Assembly: GCA_038210375.1 (NCBI GenBank)
Contig: JBBQWT010000009.1
Coordinates: forward strand, 1 to 64,000
DNA: 64,000 nt
Source: JBBQWT01 sp038210375
GTDB taxonomy: Bacteria > Acidobacteriota > Terriglobia > Terriglobales > Acidobacteriaceae
Reading direction: 5' to 3'
Position numbers and translations under genes: made by a program. Position 1 is the stretch's first letter, and each line of letters starts with the position of its first letter. Below, piece after piece: positions 1 to 7,628 of this stretch. The notes beneath the pieces are model-generated. The model had not been told where the DNA came from. It made no database searches and saw only the letters and a list, made by a program, of their open reading frames with translations.

Positions 1-1523
1 GCGACGATCTTCACCCGCTGCAGTGAGCATCCCAGCACCTCGGCGGCGATCTGCGCCGCCATGGTGTCGGATCCCTGCCCGATCTCGGATGCCCCGGTAT
101 AAATCACCACGCCGCCGTCGCGATCGATCTTGATGTTGACGGTGGAGTGCGGCATGTCGGAGCGGATGATCGACTTGGCCGCGCCGCTCACGTAGTGGCT
201 GCAGCCCACGCCCAGGCCGCGGCCGCGGCCCATCTTGCCCTTGCGTTCCGCCCACTGCGACGCCGCCGCCACCTTCTCAATGCATTCCGGCAGGCCGTAG
301 CTTTGCACCCGCAATCCGTTGATGGTGATGCATGGGACCTTCAGCAGGTTCACCCGGCGAATCTCCACGGCATCCATGCCGATGGTCCTGGCCAGTTCGT
401 CGAGTTGTGACTCGAAGGCGAACCGCACGTTTACGGTTCCGTGGCCGCGCATGGCGCCGCAGGCGGGCTTGTTGGTGAGCACCCGGTAGCCGTCGTAGCG
501 AATGCTGGGAATGTCATAGAGAGCGCCCAGCAGCGCGCCTGAATAAAGAATGGTCACGATTCCGTAGGAGCAATAGGCGCCGCCATCCTGAATGACCCGC
601 GCCGCCACCGCGGTGATGCGGCCGTCTTTCTTTATCCCGGTCTTGAGGTCGATGATGGTGCGCGGCCGCCCGCGATGCGCCCAGAAAACTTCTTCGCGGG
701 TATAAGTGATCTTCACCGGGGCGTTGGCCTTGCGCGCTGCCACGGCCGCGATAATTTCCAGCGGAATCACTTCACTCTTGCCGCCAAACCCGCCGCCCAC
801 CAGCGGCTTGATCACCCGTATCTGCGACATCGCCATATCCAGAACGATGGAAAGTTTATGCTGCAGGTAATACGGCACCTGGGTCGATGACCAGACGGTG
901 AGCCTGCCCGGCCCTCCGGTCTGGGAATCGATATCGAACGCGGCCAGCGTGGAATGTGGCTCCATGGCGGCGTGGGTGACCTCGGCAGCGAGGAAGCGCG
1001 CCTCCGCCACCGCATCGGCCTCGGCAAACCCTGCGTCGGGATCGCCGAAGACGTGGTGGTAATCCTTTTCCAGATTGTTGGGCTTGTGATCGTGGATGAG
1101 GTCGGTGGTGGCCTTCATCGAGTCTTCGGGATCGAAATACGCGGGAAGAATTTCATACTCCACGTCGATCAGTTCCAGCGCCGCCAGGGCAATCGATTCC
1201 GATGTGGCCGCAACGCAGGCCACGTTGTCCCCGATGTAGCGGACTTTGTCCACCGCCAGCGCGGTCTCATCGTGCCCTACCGGAAGAATGCCGTAGCGGT
1301 TAGGCGCATCTTCCCCGGTGATCACCGCCTTGACCCCGGACAGTGCGCGCGCTCGCGAAACGTCGAGGCGCTTGATGCGCGCATGGGGATGCGGGGAATG
1401 CAATATCTTGCCGATCAACATCCCCGGCAAGGTGAGGTCATCGGTATATTTTCCGGAGCCGGTGGTCTTGCCGGCAGCGTCCACCAGCGCGATCGGCTTG
1501 CCGATGATCGAGAAGTCGCTCAT
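1..1523 (-). CDS. hcrA: 4-hydroxybenzoyl-CoA reductase alpha (molybdopterin) subunit, partial
   Basis: Large Mo-cofactor subunit of the xanthine-oxidase superfamily. The window holds the first ~507 residues of a protein that is usually ~770 long; the C-terminal third lies beyond the left edge. Read on the minus strand it begins MSDFSIIGKPIALVDAAGK and carries stretches typical of HcrA: KYTDDLTLPG, VRYIGDNVACVAA, RVIKPLVGGGFGGK, TREEVFWAHRGRP, ACGAMRGHGTVNVRFAFE and SEIGQGSDTMAAQIAAEVLG. These resemble characterised HcrA more than generic xanthine dehydrogenase. The family reductively removes the para-hydroxyl of 4-hydroxybenzoyl-CoA to give benzoyl-CoA, using low-potential ferredoxin. The start ATG overlaps the hcrC stop as ATGA, so translation is coupled. 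The FAD/4Fe-4S subunit HcrB is not in the window; it could follow to the left. Assignment to the subfamily is from memory of family sequences, not a search. Confidence 0.82.
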   Translation of the reverse strand, partial: MSDFSIIGKPIALVDAAGKTTGSGKYTDDLTLPGMLIGKILHSPHPHARIKRLDVSRARALSGVKAVITGEDAPNRYGILPVGHDETALAVDKVRYIGDNVACVAATSESIALAALELIDVEYEILPAYFDPEDSMKATTDLIHDHKPNNLEKDYHHVFGDPDAGFAEADAVAEARFLAAEVTHAAMEPHSTLAAFDIDSQTGGPGRLTVWSSTQVPYYLQHKLSIVLDMAMSQIRVIKPLVGGGFGGKSEVIPLEIIAAVAARKANAPVKITYTREEVFWAHRGRPRTIIDLKTGIKKDGRITAVAARVIQDGGAYCSYGIVTILYSGALLGALYDIPSIRYDGYRVLTNKPACGAMRGHGTVNVRFAFESQLDELARTIGMDAVEIRRVNLLKVPCITINGLRVQSYGLPECIEKVAAASQWAERKGKMGRGRGLGVGCSHYVSGAAKSIIRSDMPHSTVNIKIDRDGGVVIYTGASEIGQGSDTMAAQIAAEVLGCSLQRVKIV

Positions 1524-2065
1524 GGCTTGGGGTTCTCGCGTACAGGTAAGGTTTGCGCGGCCATCAGTCCCTGCCGCTCAGCGGCCACTGCGGCTTTGAT
1601 GGCCGCGTACATCTGGCTATATCCGGTGCAGCGGCATAAGTTGCCGCTGAGCGCCTGCCGCATCTCCGCATCGCTGGGCTCAGGGTTGTCACGCATCAAC
1701 GCCTTTACCGTCATGATGAAGCCCGGGGTACAAAATCCGCACTGCGCTCCGCCCCACTCCCCATAAGCTTTCTGGATGGCCGCCAGCGCCCCATGCTCGG
1801 TCACGCCCTCGATGGTAGTGATGGCCAGCAGCGCGATGCCGCCACCAGAGTCGCTGGAAAAACTGGCCGCCAGCGCAGTGCAAGCCAGCGTGGGCACACC
1901 TTCGACCAGCACCGTACAAGATCCGCAGGAGGAGTCATCACACCCCCGCTTGGATCCAGTCAACTGCAACTCATCCCGCAATACGTCCAGGAGAAGCTTG
2001 CTGGGATGAATAGCAATCTCGTAAGTGCGATCGTTAATAAGAAGCTCAACCAGTTCTTTTTTCAT
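1520..2065 (-). CDS. hcrC: 4-hydroxybenzoyl-CoA reductase gamma (2x[2Fe-2S]) subunit
   Basis: Small iron-sulfur subunit of a molybdenum hydroxylase, 181 aa (family ~160). The N-terminal plant-type ferredoxin cluster has Cys42, Cys47, Cys50 and Cys62 (GCDDSSCGSC then LAC). The C-terminal helical [2Fe-2S] domain has Cys109, Cys112, Cys144 and Cys146 (QCGFCTPG and LCRCTG). LLLDVLRDELQLTGSKRGC matches the HcrC pattern well, although CoxS/XdhC-type small subunits share the architecture. It passes electrons to the HcrA Mo site. It sits 203 bp downstream of the rhodanese gene and that gap contains dispersed repeat A1. The last codons overlap hcrA (ATGA). The C-terminal ~25 residues after the second cluster are a short tail without a known role. 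Confidence 0.85.
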   Translation of the reverse strand: MKKELVELLINDRTYEIAIHPSKLLLDVLRDELQLTGSKRGCDDSSCGSCTVLVEGVPTLACTALAASFSSDSGGGIALLAITTIEGVTEHGALAAIQKAYGEWGGAQCGFCTPGFIMTVKALMRDNPEPSDAEMRQALSGNLCRCTGYSQMYAAIKAAVAAERQGLMAAQTLPVRENPKP

Positions 2066-2119
2066 TGAGAAGTCACAACCCGCGTCATTCTTTTACCGCC
2101 TCGGCCCTTCCGCCAAAAT

Positions 2120-2230
2120 CTCAAGAAGTTGTATGAAGCAGGGTAGGTTAGCGAACACCCCCACGCTTGTCATCCTGGAGCGAGGTTTTGTTTCTTGTCT
2201 GAGCGAAGGACCTTGCGTTTTCTGTTGCTC
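2120..2230 (+). repeat. dispersed intergenic repeat family A, copy 1
   Basis: About 110 bp fill most of the gap between the rhodanese gene and hcrC. Landmarks shared with three other copies in the window are CTCAAGAAGTTG, AGCGAACACCCC, TTGTCATCCTGGAGCGAG, TTTCTTGTCTGAGCGAAGGA and GCGTTTTCTGTTGCTC. No coding capacity is conserved between copies. Because it lies inside the minus-strand aromatic transcript, it could affect mRNA stability or read-through into hcrCA; that is inference. Confidence 0.85.
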
Positions 2231-2268
2231 TCGCGATACGCCAAAACATATGGTTCTAAAACGCCCCA

Positions 2269-2592
2269 TCAATACCGGGGCACCGAAGCATCCACCTCCC
2301 GCGACCACAGATCAATTCCGCCCCGCAGCGACTGCACGCGAGCCATTCCGGCGCCGCGCATCCAGTTGGTCACATTCAACGACCTCACTCCATGATGGCA
2401 TATAACCACAATGTGTTCATCGGCATCGACCTCCTGGTGCACCCGGCCGGGAATCTCTCCCATGGGAATGTGCAGCGACCCGGGAAACGGCGCCGCCGCG
2501 ACCTCCCAACCCTCGCGCACGTCGAGCAGCACCAGGGATTCCCCCGCGGCCATGCGCGCGCTCAAATCGTTCGCACTGATCTCATATTCCAT
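2269..2592 (-). CDS. single-domain rhodanese-like sulfurtransferase
   Basis: A 107-aa single rhodanese domain, the usual size for the GlpE/PspE class. It has LLDVREGWEV near residue 23 and the active-site loop CHHGVR with the persulfide-forming Cys65, followed by GGIDLWSREVD at the C-terminus. I chose ATG at 2592; an in-frame TTG at 2598 would extend it by two residues and overlap the stop of CoA-transferase A. It sits within the aromatic cluster, directly downstream of CoA-transferase A and upstream of hcrCA. A role in delivering sulfur to the molybdenum cofactor (the cyanolysable sulfido ligand) of HcrA or to an Fe-S cluster is an attractive inference from position only. Confidence 0.85.
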   Translation of the reverse strand: MEYEISANDLSARMAAGESLVLLDVREGWEVAAAPFPGSLHIPMGEIPGRVHQEVDADEHIVVICHHGVRSLNVTNWMRGAGMARVQSLRGGIDLWSREVDASVPRY

Positions 2593-2594
2593 GA

Positions 2595-3494
2595 TCAAAA
2601 CCCGAAATCCGCAGCCGCCGCATACACATGCTCCTTCACTCGCAGCGCCCGCTCCCGCGCATCACCCACCAGATCCATATATCCAGAGCGGTCGGGAACT
2701 CCATAGATCCAACGCTGCACCCAATCATCAGATCCGGCACGCGAATCGGCGTGGTACTGACGAAAAGCTTCGTCATCACGATTGTAGTAGCCCTGCACCG
2801 GCGAAGGATGGGCTCCGCCGCGGGCCTCCACCACTGCGGCCACCATGAACCCGGCGATCACCGTGCGGTTGGGATCGCTGGAGATCACGTCAGCCGCAAC
2901 AACTTCCTCGGTGCATACGATTACCGAGCGCGCCGCACGCACCGCCTCCAGCATCACCCCGAAATTTCCCCAGCAGTGGGCGTTGCCCTCGGCATCAGCG
3001 CGCTGCACATGCACGATGGCCACATCGGGAACCAGCGCCCGCACCGCATGCAGCGTCTCGCCGGTAAAGGGCGACGCAAAGGGTTCGAAGAACTCGTTGT
3101 CCACGGCGACGTCGCTTCCCAGGGCAGTCCTCGTGGGCAGAAATGGGACCCCCATCGCCCCCGCCTGCAGCGCCAGAGCCACCGAGAAATTGGTGAGATT
3201 AGTCACCATCAATTCACCCTCTTCCACCGCCCGGCGAAAGTTATAAGCCGAGCCCATCATCACGTTGCCCACCCATGCGGCAATGACCCGGCGAGCGCAA
3301 CCCGCCCCAATCATTTGGTCGAACAAAATGTCGGAGATGGGCCCAATCAAGGTCAACCCGCGCTTCTTCTGGCGAATGATTTCGTGCCCCGCCGCAAACG
3401 GAATCATCTGCTCCATCTGCAACCCCAGGGCAACCGAAGATCCGTCCGGGACGAACCGAGCCACCGCATCGCGCATTGTCATTAATTTCGACAT
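2595..3494 (-). CDS. CoA-transferase family protein, subunit A (GctA-like)
   Basis: A 299-aa class I CoA-transferase alpha subunit. The N-terminus MSKLMTMRDAVARFV closely resembles glutaconate CoA-transferase GctA and supports this ATG. Other family marks are LTLIGPISDILFDQMIGAG, LPFLPTR-type (here VPFLPTRTALG), DVAIVHVQRADAEGNAHCWG, IVCTEEVV and GGAHPSPVQGYYNRDDEAF. It is split from its partner (subunit B, 4432-5214) by a crotonase gene, an order that differs from the adjacent A-B pair usual for this family. Substrate cannot be read from sequence. Homologues include true CoA-transferases and the ring-opening hydrolase IpdAB of steroid degradation. Start is followed by a 182-bp gap holding repeat A2. 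Confidence 0.88.
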   Translation of the reverse strand: MSKLMTMRDAVARFVPDGSSVALGLQMEQMIPFAAGHEIIRQKKRGLTLIGPISDILFDQMIGAGCARRVIAAWVGNVMMGSAYNFRRAVEEGELMVTNLTNFSVALALQAGAMGVPFLPTRTALGSDVAVDNEFFEPFASPFTGETLHAVRALVPDVAIVHVQRADAEGNAHCWGNFGVMLEAVRAARSVIVCTEEVVAADVISSDPNRTVIAGFMVAAVVEARGGAHPSPVQGYYNRDDEAFRQYHADSRAGSDDWVQRWIYGVPDRSGYMDLVGDARERALRVKEHVYAAAADFGF

Positions 3495-3543
3495 TCAAGC
3501 GTCTTTAGTTACCTGCTTTTGCTCGACGCATTTCCGCGAAACC

Positions 3544-3660
3544 CTCAAGCAGTTGCATAAGAAAAACCGGCGAGCGAACACCCCGTTTGAATTGTCATCC
3601 TGGAGCGAGCTTTTGCTTCTTGTTTGAGCGAAGGACCTCGCGTTCGCTTTTGACTTTGCT
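3544..3660 (+). repeat. dispersed intergenic repeat family A, copy 2
   Basis: Lies in the 182-bp gap between the dienoyl-CoA-hydratase-like gene and CoA-transferase A. Shared landmarks are CTCAAGCAGTTGCATAAGA, GAGCGAACACCCCG, TTGTCATCCTGGAGCGAGC, TTGCTTCTTGTTTGAGCGAA and GGACCTCGCG. Same orientation as copies 1, 3 and 4. Confidence 0.85.
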
Positions 3661-3676
3661 TTTGCGAGTGGCCAAC

Positions 3677-4432
3677 TCATCGCCCCGACCAAACCGGCTT
3701 CCTCTTCTCCAGCCACGCTTCTATCCCCTCACGAGCATCTTCGCTTCGCATCAATTCCTCCAGATAAATCTTCTCCACCCGCTCAAGCTCTTCATCAAAC
3801 AGCTGCGATGAATAAAACGCCTTCTTCGCCAGCGACACCGCCATCGAACTTAGGCCGGAAGCATGCGCCACCGCAGCATCGGCTGCGGCTTCCACCTGGT
3901 CATCCGGCAACGCTTCATTAGCCAGTCCCCAACGCTGTGCCTCGGAACCGGTAAACGACTTTCCCGTGAGAATCATCTCCGCCGCCCGCTTACGCCCCAC
4001 GATCGCCGCCAGGGCCGCACATGCTACCGGCGGGTAACAGCCGAGCTTGATTTCAGGAAACTGCCAAGTCGCATCCGCCGCCGTGTACACCAGGTCGCAC
4101 ATCATCGCCAGTTCCGCCCCGCCGCCCAGGCACCGCCCGCGCACCGCCGCAATGGTCAGCTTGGGAGTGCGTGACAGGCGCTTGATCACCGCGTGGAACC
4201 CGCACAGCATTTCCTTGATCTTGTCGGGAGTATGGGCCGCGATGTCCACTCCCCCGGAAAAATCCTTCCCGCCGCAAAAAATAATACTGGTGATCTCTTT
4301 GCGCGATCCAGCATCTTCCAACGCCGCCAGCAGTTCCGCCATCGTGGCCAGGTCTATCACGTTTACCGGCGGATGGTTCAGCCGGACTCGCGCGCACGCG
4401 CCTTCAATGTTGATGGATAGCCTTTGACTCAT
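3677..4432 (-). CDS. enoyl-CoA hydratase family, cyclohexa-1,5-diene-1-carbonyl-CoA hydratase-like
   Basis: A 251-aa crotonase. The segment FSGGVDIAAHTPDKIKEML is the pattern I associate with cyclohexadienoyl-CoA hydratase (Dch/BamR) of the anaerobic benzoyl-CoA pathway rather than with ordinary fatty-acid hydratases. Both crotonase glutamates appear to be kept: one in GGGAELAMM and one in FPEIKLG. The second is followed by CYPPVA, as in Dch, instead of the usual PGAGGTQ. Family role: hydration or ring chemistry on an alicyclic CoA thioester. The start ATG overlaps the stop of CoA-transferase B (TGATG), so the two are translated together. The exact reaction here is unknown; a BoxC-like or PaaG-like role on an epoxide/oxepin CoA ester is possible given the neighbouring oxygenase. 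Confidence 0.8.
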   Translation of the reverse strand: MSQRLSINIEGACARVRLNHPPVNVIDLATMAELLAALEDAGSRKEITSIIFCGGKDFSGGVDIAAHTPDKIKEMLCGFHAVIKRLSRTPKLTIAAVRGRCLGGGAELAMMCDLVYTAADATWQFPEIKLGCYPPVACAALAAIVGRKRAAEMILTGKSFTGSEAQRWGLANEALPDDQVEAAADAAVAHASGLSSMAVSLAKKAFYSSQLFDEELERVEKIYLEELMRSEDAREGIEAWLEKRKPVWSGR

Positions 4433-5214
4433 CAGCTCGTCCAGAACCCGTCTTTGTCGTAACCGCGAATCGCAGCCAGCTCGGCCGCGTCGGGCGCCCC
4501 AGTCTCCTCCACCGGCTTCTTAACCCGCAGCTTCCAACCTGTGTTCTCCAGAATTTCCGGAACCGTCACCCCGGGATGCCGCGACGACAGGTAAGTCTCG
4601 CCATCGGCGTCAAACCGCAGTACTGCTTTGGTGGTGATCACAGCCGAAGGCCCTCCCCGCGGCAACCCCATGTTCTGCCGCCAATTTCCACTGCCGTCGC
4701 CGAAACCGGGGCTGGTGATATATGCGACGCGCTCCGGCAGGCGATGACGGCTGTGCTCGATCATGGCCACGAACCGGTGGGCCAGCGAGGCGATGTCGCA
4801 CGCGCCTCCCGAACCCGGCAGCCGGACAATTCCCTTTTTCTTGCCGGACGCGTTTTCCACCGCCCACACCTGCGTCGAGTTCAGGTTGCCGAAGCGATCG
4901 ACTTCGGCAGCTCCCAGGAAGCCCAGGTGAACCCGCCCGGATTGCAGCAAGCCCATCACCGGCATCATTTCCAGGCATTGGGTGGCGCGAGTCAAGTTCG
5001 GTGGATCCGCCATAGTGTAGATCAACTGCGGCGCGGGTGAGGAGCGCACCACGCCATTTTCAAACAGCCCGATGGCATGAGGGGCGTGCGTCTTCTTGGC
5101 CACCGCGAATGCGATCAGCGGCAGGCGCATGCCCACAAACACAACTTCATGATCGCGGATCTCGCGCGCCGCCGCCGCCACCATCAATTCGCCCGTGGTG
5201 AATTCCGTGGACAC
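4432..5214 (-). CDS. CoA-transferase family protein, subunit B (GctB-like)
   Basis: A 260-aa class I CoA-transferase beta subunit. I chose GTG at 5214, because AGGAGAG lies ~9 nt upstream and VSTEFTTGELMVAAAAREI aligns with the GctB N-terminus; the reading frame is open further upstream but that part overlaps boxB. Family marks: VGMRLPLIAFAVAKKTHAP, FENGVV, GFLGAAEVDRFGNLNST, GSGGACDIASLAHR, YITSPGFGDG and HPGVTVPEILENTGW. Glu52 in FENG lies where glutaconate CoA-transferase has its catalytic glutamate (Glu54). The IpdB ring-opening hydrolase lacks it as I recall, so genuine CoA transfer is the simpler reading. It overlaps the following crotonase by one base and starts 40 bp after boxB. Confidence 0.88.
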   Translation of the reverse strand: MSTEFTTGELMVAAAAREIRDHEVVFVGMRLPLIAFAVAKKTHAPHAIGLFENGVVRSSPAPQLIYTMADPPNLTRATQCLEMMPVMGLLQSGRVHLGFLGAAEVDRFGNLNSTQVWAVENASGKKKGIVRLPGSGGACDIASLAHRFVAMIEHSRHRLPERVAYITSPGFGDGSGNWRQNMGLPRGGPSAVITTKAVLRFDADGETYLSSRHPGVTVPEILENTGWKLRVKKPVEETGAPDAAELAAIRGYDKDGFWTS

Positions 5215-5254
5215 TAAGCCCTCTCCTCTTACGGCTGACGCCTGGCCGGGCGCG

Positions 5255-6421
5255 CTAGATCGCCGACTTGCGCGTCTCGCCGATGCTGTCGAGAGGATCG
5301 CGCGCGCCTTCCTTGGGAGAAATCCAGCGCGGCTCGTTGGCAATGATGTCCAGCAGAAGCTTCTTGTCCTCGGGCTGCGGAGTCATCTCCAGCAGGTGCG
5401 CGTCGTAGGCACGGTCATCCATCATTTCGCCGGTGCGCGCGTCGAACTTCTGCCCGGAATAGCGCCCGATAGCGCGATTGAATTTGATGTCCGGGGCATA
5501 AAGCTTATCGGTCCCCACCGGAAGATAGTTGTTGAAGCGCGCGATCAGCGTGGCAACTTCGTCGCGGTAGAGCAGACGGTTGTAGTCGTTGAGCTCGTCA
5601 AGATCGGCGGCGGTGGCGTTCTTGGGCTCGTCGTACCGCCCCTTGATTCCCCACACGTACGCCCAGTGCGCCGAGGATGAATGGTCGGTGCCAAACAGAT
5701 CGTAGGAAGTCGAAACCCATTTATTCAAATATTTCTGGATCAGCGCCGGCGGCACCACTCCCGCTTGCACGATGCGCTGCAGCCCGTTATTTCCGGTGCC
5801 CATGTGAAACGCTTCTTCGCGCAGCATGTATGACATCGAGCGGCCCAGCGGTGCGAAGGCTGAGTACTTCAGCATCTGCAGCTGGAACTTGCCGTCGCGA
5901 TCGACAAAATCGGTGTAGGTGAAGAAGTCCAGCCAGTTGTCAACGTCTTCATTGAACGAGCCCAGCAGGCGCTTGTTTTCAAACGCGCGGCGCTCCAGCA
6001 TCTTTTGCGCCTCGACCTTGCCGGTCTGCCCGAAGTGGGTCACCAGCAGGGCGCACATCTGCCAGCCGTGGCGCATTTCTTCGATCATCACCCGGGTCAA
6101 TGCCCGGCGATCATATTCACTGGGCGAGGATTCAAACAGGTTGCGCTGCTGCTCGACGCTGGCAAACTCGGTATCGCCCTGGTACACGATCATGTTGAGC
6201 AGCGCGTCCCGCATGTTCTGGGTAGGAATCTGGCGAAGGTTCTCCCACTTGCTGCGGCCCTTGTAGTGGCCAAACTCAATGTCGGTGGTGTCGATCGCGC
6301 CATAGAGAGTTTCGAATTTGAAATTCGAAATCGCTTCAGGATTAACCCCGATCTCCTTGCGCCAGTCGTCAAACAACCCCACCCAATCACCAAAAGTGCC
6401 AATCTTCAACATCGATGCCAT
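5255..6421 (-). CDS. BoxB/PaaA-type di-iron aryl-CoA oxygenase (benzoyl-CoA 2,3-epoxidase-like)
   Basis: A 388-aa ferritin-fold di-iron oxygenase. Start ATG 6421 has AGGAG five bases upstream; an upstream in-frame extension is not supported. Motifs parallel BoxB: QGDTEFASVEQQRNL (Glu85), IEEMRHGWQM (Glu114/115, His118), TDFVDRDGKFQL (Asp171) and LREEAFHMGTG (Glu202/203, His206), giving a complete two-histidine carboxylate site. It is clearly shorter than BoxB (~473 aa) and lacks its long C-terminal part, so it is a divergent member. BoxB epoxidises benzoyl-CoA with O2 and electrons from the reductase BoxA; no reductase is seen in this window. Between two CoA-active enzyme genes and under the same apparent regulator, an aryl-CoA substrate is likely. 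Confidence 0.78.
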   Translation of the reverse strand: MASMLKIGTFGDWVGLFDDWRKEIGVNPEAISNFKFETLYGAIDTTDIEFGHYKGRSKWENLRQIPTQNMRDALLNMIVYQGDTEFASVEQQRNLFESSPSEYDRRALTRVMIEEMRHGWQMCALLVTHFGQTGKVEAQKMLERRAFENKRLLGSFNEDVDNWLDFFTYTDFVDRDGKFQLQMLKYSAFAPLGRSMSYMLREEAFHMGTGNNGLQRIVQAGVVPPALIQKYLNKWVSTSYDLFGTDHSSSAHWAYVWGIKGRYDEPKNATAADLDELNDYNRLLYRDEVATLIARFNNYLPVGTDKLYAPDIKFNRAIGRYSGQKFDARTGEMMDDRAYDAHLLEMTPQPEDKKLLLDIIANEPRWISPKEGARDPLDSIGETRKSAI

Positions 6422-6582
6422 ATGAGCTCCTGATATCTGTTTGTGTTTCTGCGATACGCGTTGCGATTCAGTCGCAGCTTGCACTCCGCCAAAGTGCCAT
6501 TTCCAATCACAGGCCGCGCGATTGCCCGGTTACAACTGTCATCTCGCAAATGGATACTCCAGGCTTTTGCGGGCGTGGTGGA

Positions 6583-6622
6583 GAGGCCTCGAGATTTGTT
6601 GATATTGCTCCCCGAGGCCCTC
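6583..6622. other. imperfect stem-loop between the hydratase and boxB-like genes
   Basis: GAGGCCTCG (6583-6591) faces CGAGGCCCTC (6613-6622), a nine-pair stem with one bulged base and a ~21-base loop. It lies just after the end of the enoyl-CoA hydratase gene inside the 205-bp gap before the oxygenase. There is no T-run after it on the minus strand, so it is more likely an mRNA processing or stability element than an intrinsic terminator. The rest of the gap shows nothing I recognise. Confidence 0.35.
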
Positions 6623-6626
6623 GAAA

Positions 6627-7451
6627 CTATTTTGCTTTGAATTCCGCCGGACGCTTGTCCACGTAAGCCGCCAGCCCTTCCTTGGCGTCTTCGCTCTGGA
6701 ACAAAATCTGCTGGTTTTCCCGCTCCAGGGCCAGCGCCGACTCCATGGGAATTTCCCATCCGCTTTGCACCGCGCGCTTGATGCGACCCACAGCCTTGGC
6801 CGCCTTGTTGGGCGGGCAGAACTGGCGGCCATATTCCATGATGTTTTCCATGAAGCCTTCCTTCTCGAAGATGTCGTTGAGGATGCCCATCTCCTTGGCT
6901 TCTTCGAAACTGAAGGTGTTTCCCGTGACCATCAGCTCGATGGCCTTGGATTTTCCCACCATGCGGGACAATCGCTGGGTGCCGCCCGTGCCCGGCAGCA
7001 CTCCCAGGTTGACCTCGGGAAGGCCGATCTTGCCTGATTCCTTGCGCGCGATGCGGATGTCGGCCGCCATCGCGATCTCCAGGCCTCCGCCCACGCAGTG
7101 CCCGTTGATGGCGGCGATCACCAGCTTGGGAGTATGTTCCAGCCGGAGCAGCATCTCGTTGGCTTGCAGGCAGAAGTAATACTTGAACGTGGGATCGACG
7201 GTGCTGAGCATCTTGATGTTGGCGCCCGCGGAAAAGAATTTCTCTCCCGCGCCGGTCAGCAGGATCACGTAAACGCTGTTATCCATGCGCGCCTTGAGAA
7301 TGGCTGCGTCCATCTGCAGGTTCATCTCGTAGGTATAAGTATTGGCCGGCGGATCGTTCATCTCGATCACCGCCACTCCCTCTTCGACGCGGTAATTGAT
7401 CAAAGTCCTGGTGTCTGCGGGCGGGGTAGTGCTGGAAACGCTGGTTGCCAT
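6627..7451 (-). CDS. enoyl-CoA hydratase/isomerase family protein
   Basis: A 274-aa crotonase, first gene of the aromatic cluster as transcribed. AAAGGAGT stands ~9 nt before the ATG. CoA-binding and oxyanion features: FFSAGANIKML, GHCVGGGLEIAMAADIRI (first catalytic-type Glu) and LPEVNLGVLPGTGGTQR (second Glu), so a standard hydratase active site is intact. The first ~20 residues are a Ser/Thr/Pro-rich extension. Family role: syn-hydration of a 2-enoyl-CoA or double-bond isomerisation. It probably acts on intermediates after ring opening, together with the second, Dch-like crotonase; a PaaG-type isomerase role on the oxygenated ring is an alternative. Confidence 0.85.
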   Translation of the reverse strand: MATSVSSTTPPADTRTLINYRVEEGVAVIEMNDPPANTYTYEMNLQMDAAILKARMDNSVYVILLTGAGEKFFSAGANIKMLSTVDPTFKYYFCLQANEMLLRLEHTPKLVIAAINGHCVGGGLEIAMAADIRIARKESGKIGLPEVNLGVLPGTGGTQRLSRMVGKSKAIELMVTGNTFSFEEAKEMGILNDIFEKEGFMENIMEYGRQFCPPNKAAKAVGRIKRAVQSGWEIPMESALALERENQQILFQSEDAKEGLAAYVDKRPAEFKAK

Positions 7452-7628
7452 AAATAAGACTCCTTTACCATCTATCCGGCCAGGCAGTTGAGATTTGCCG
7501 GCCAGTTTAGTTTCAGGTCCTGGTTCACTAAGACTTCAGCAGTCGAAACCGGGAATGCCGAAGTAAGAACAATTTCAAGCAGCTGCAAAAACTAAAACGT
7601 AAGCCCCGCGCGACAGAATGCTATGCCG

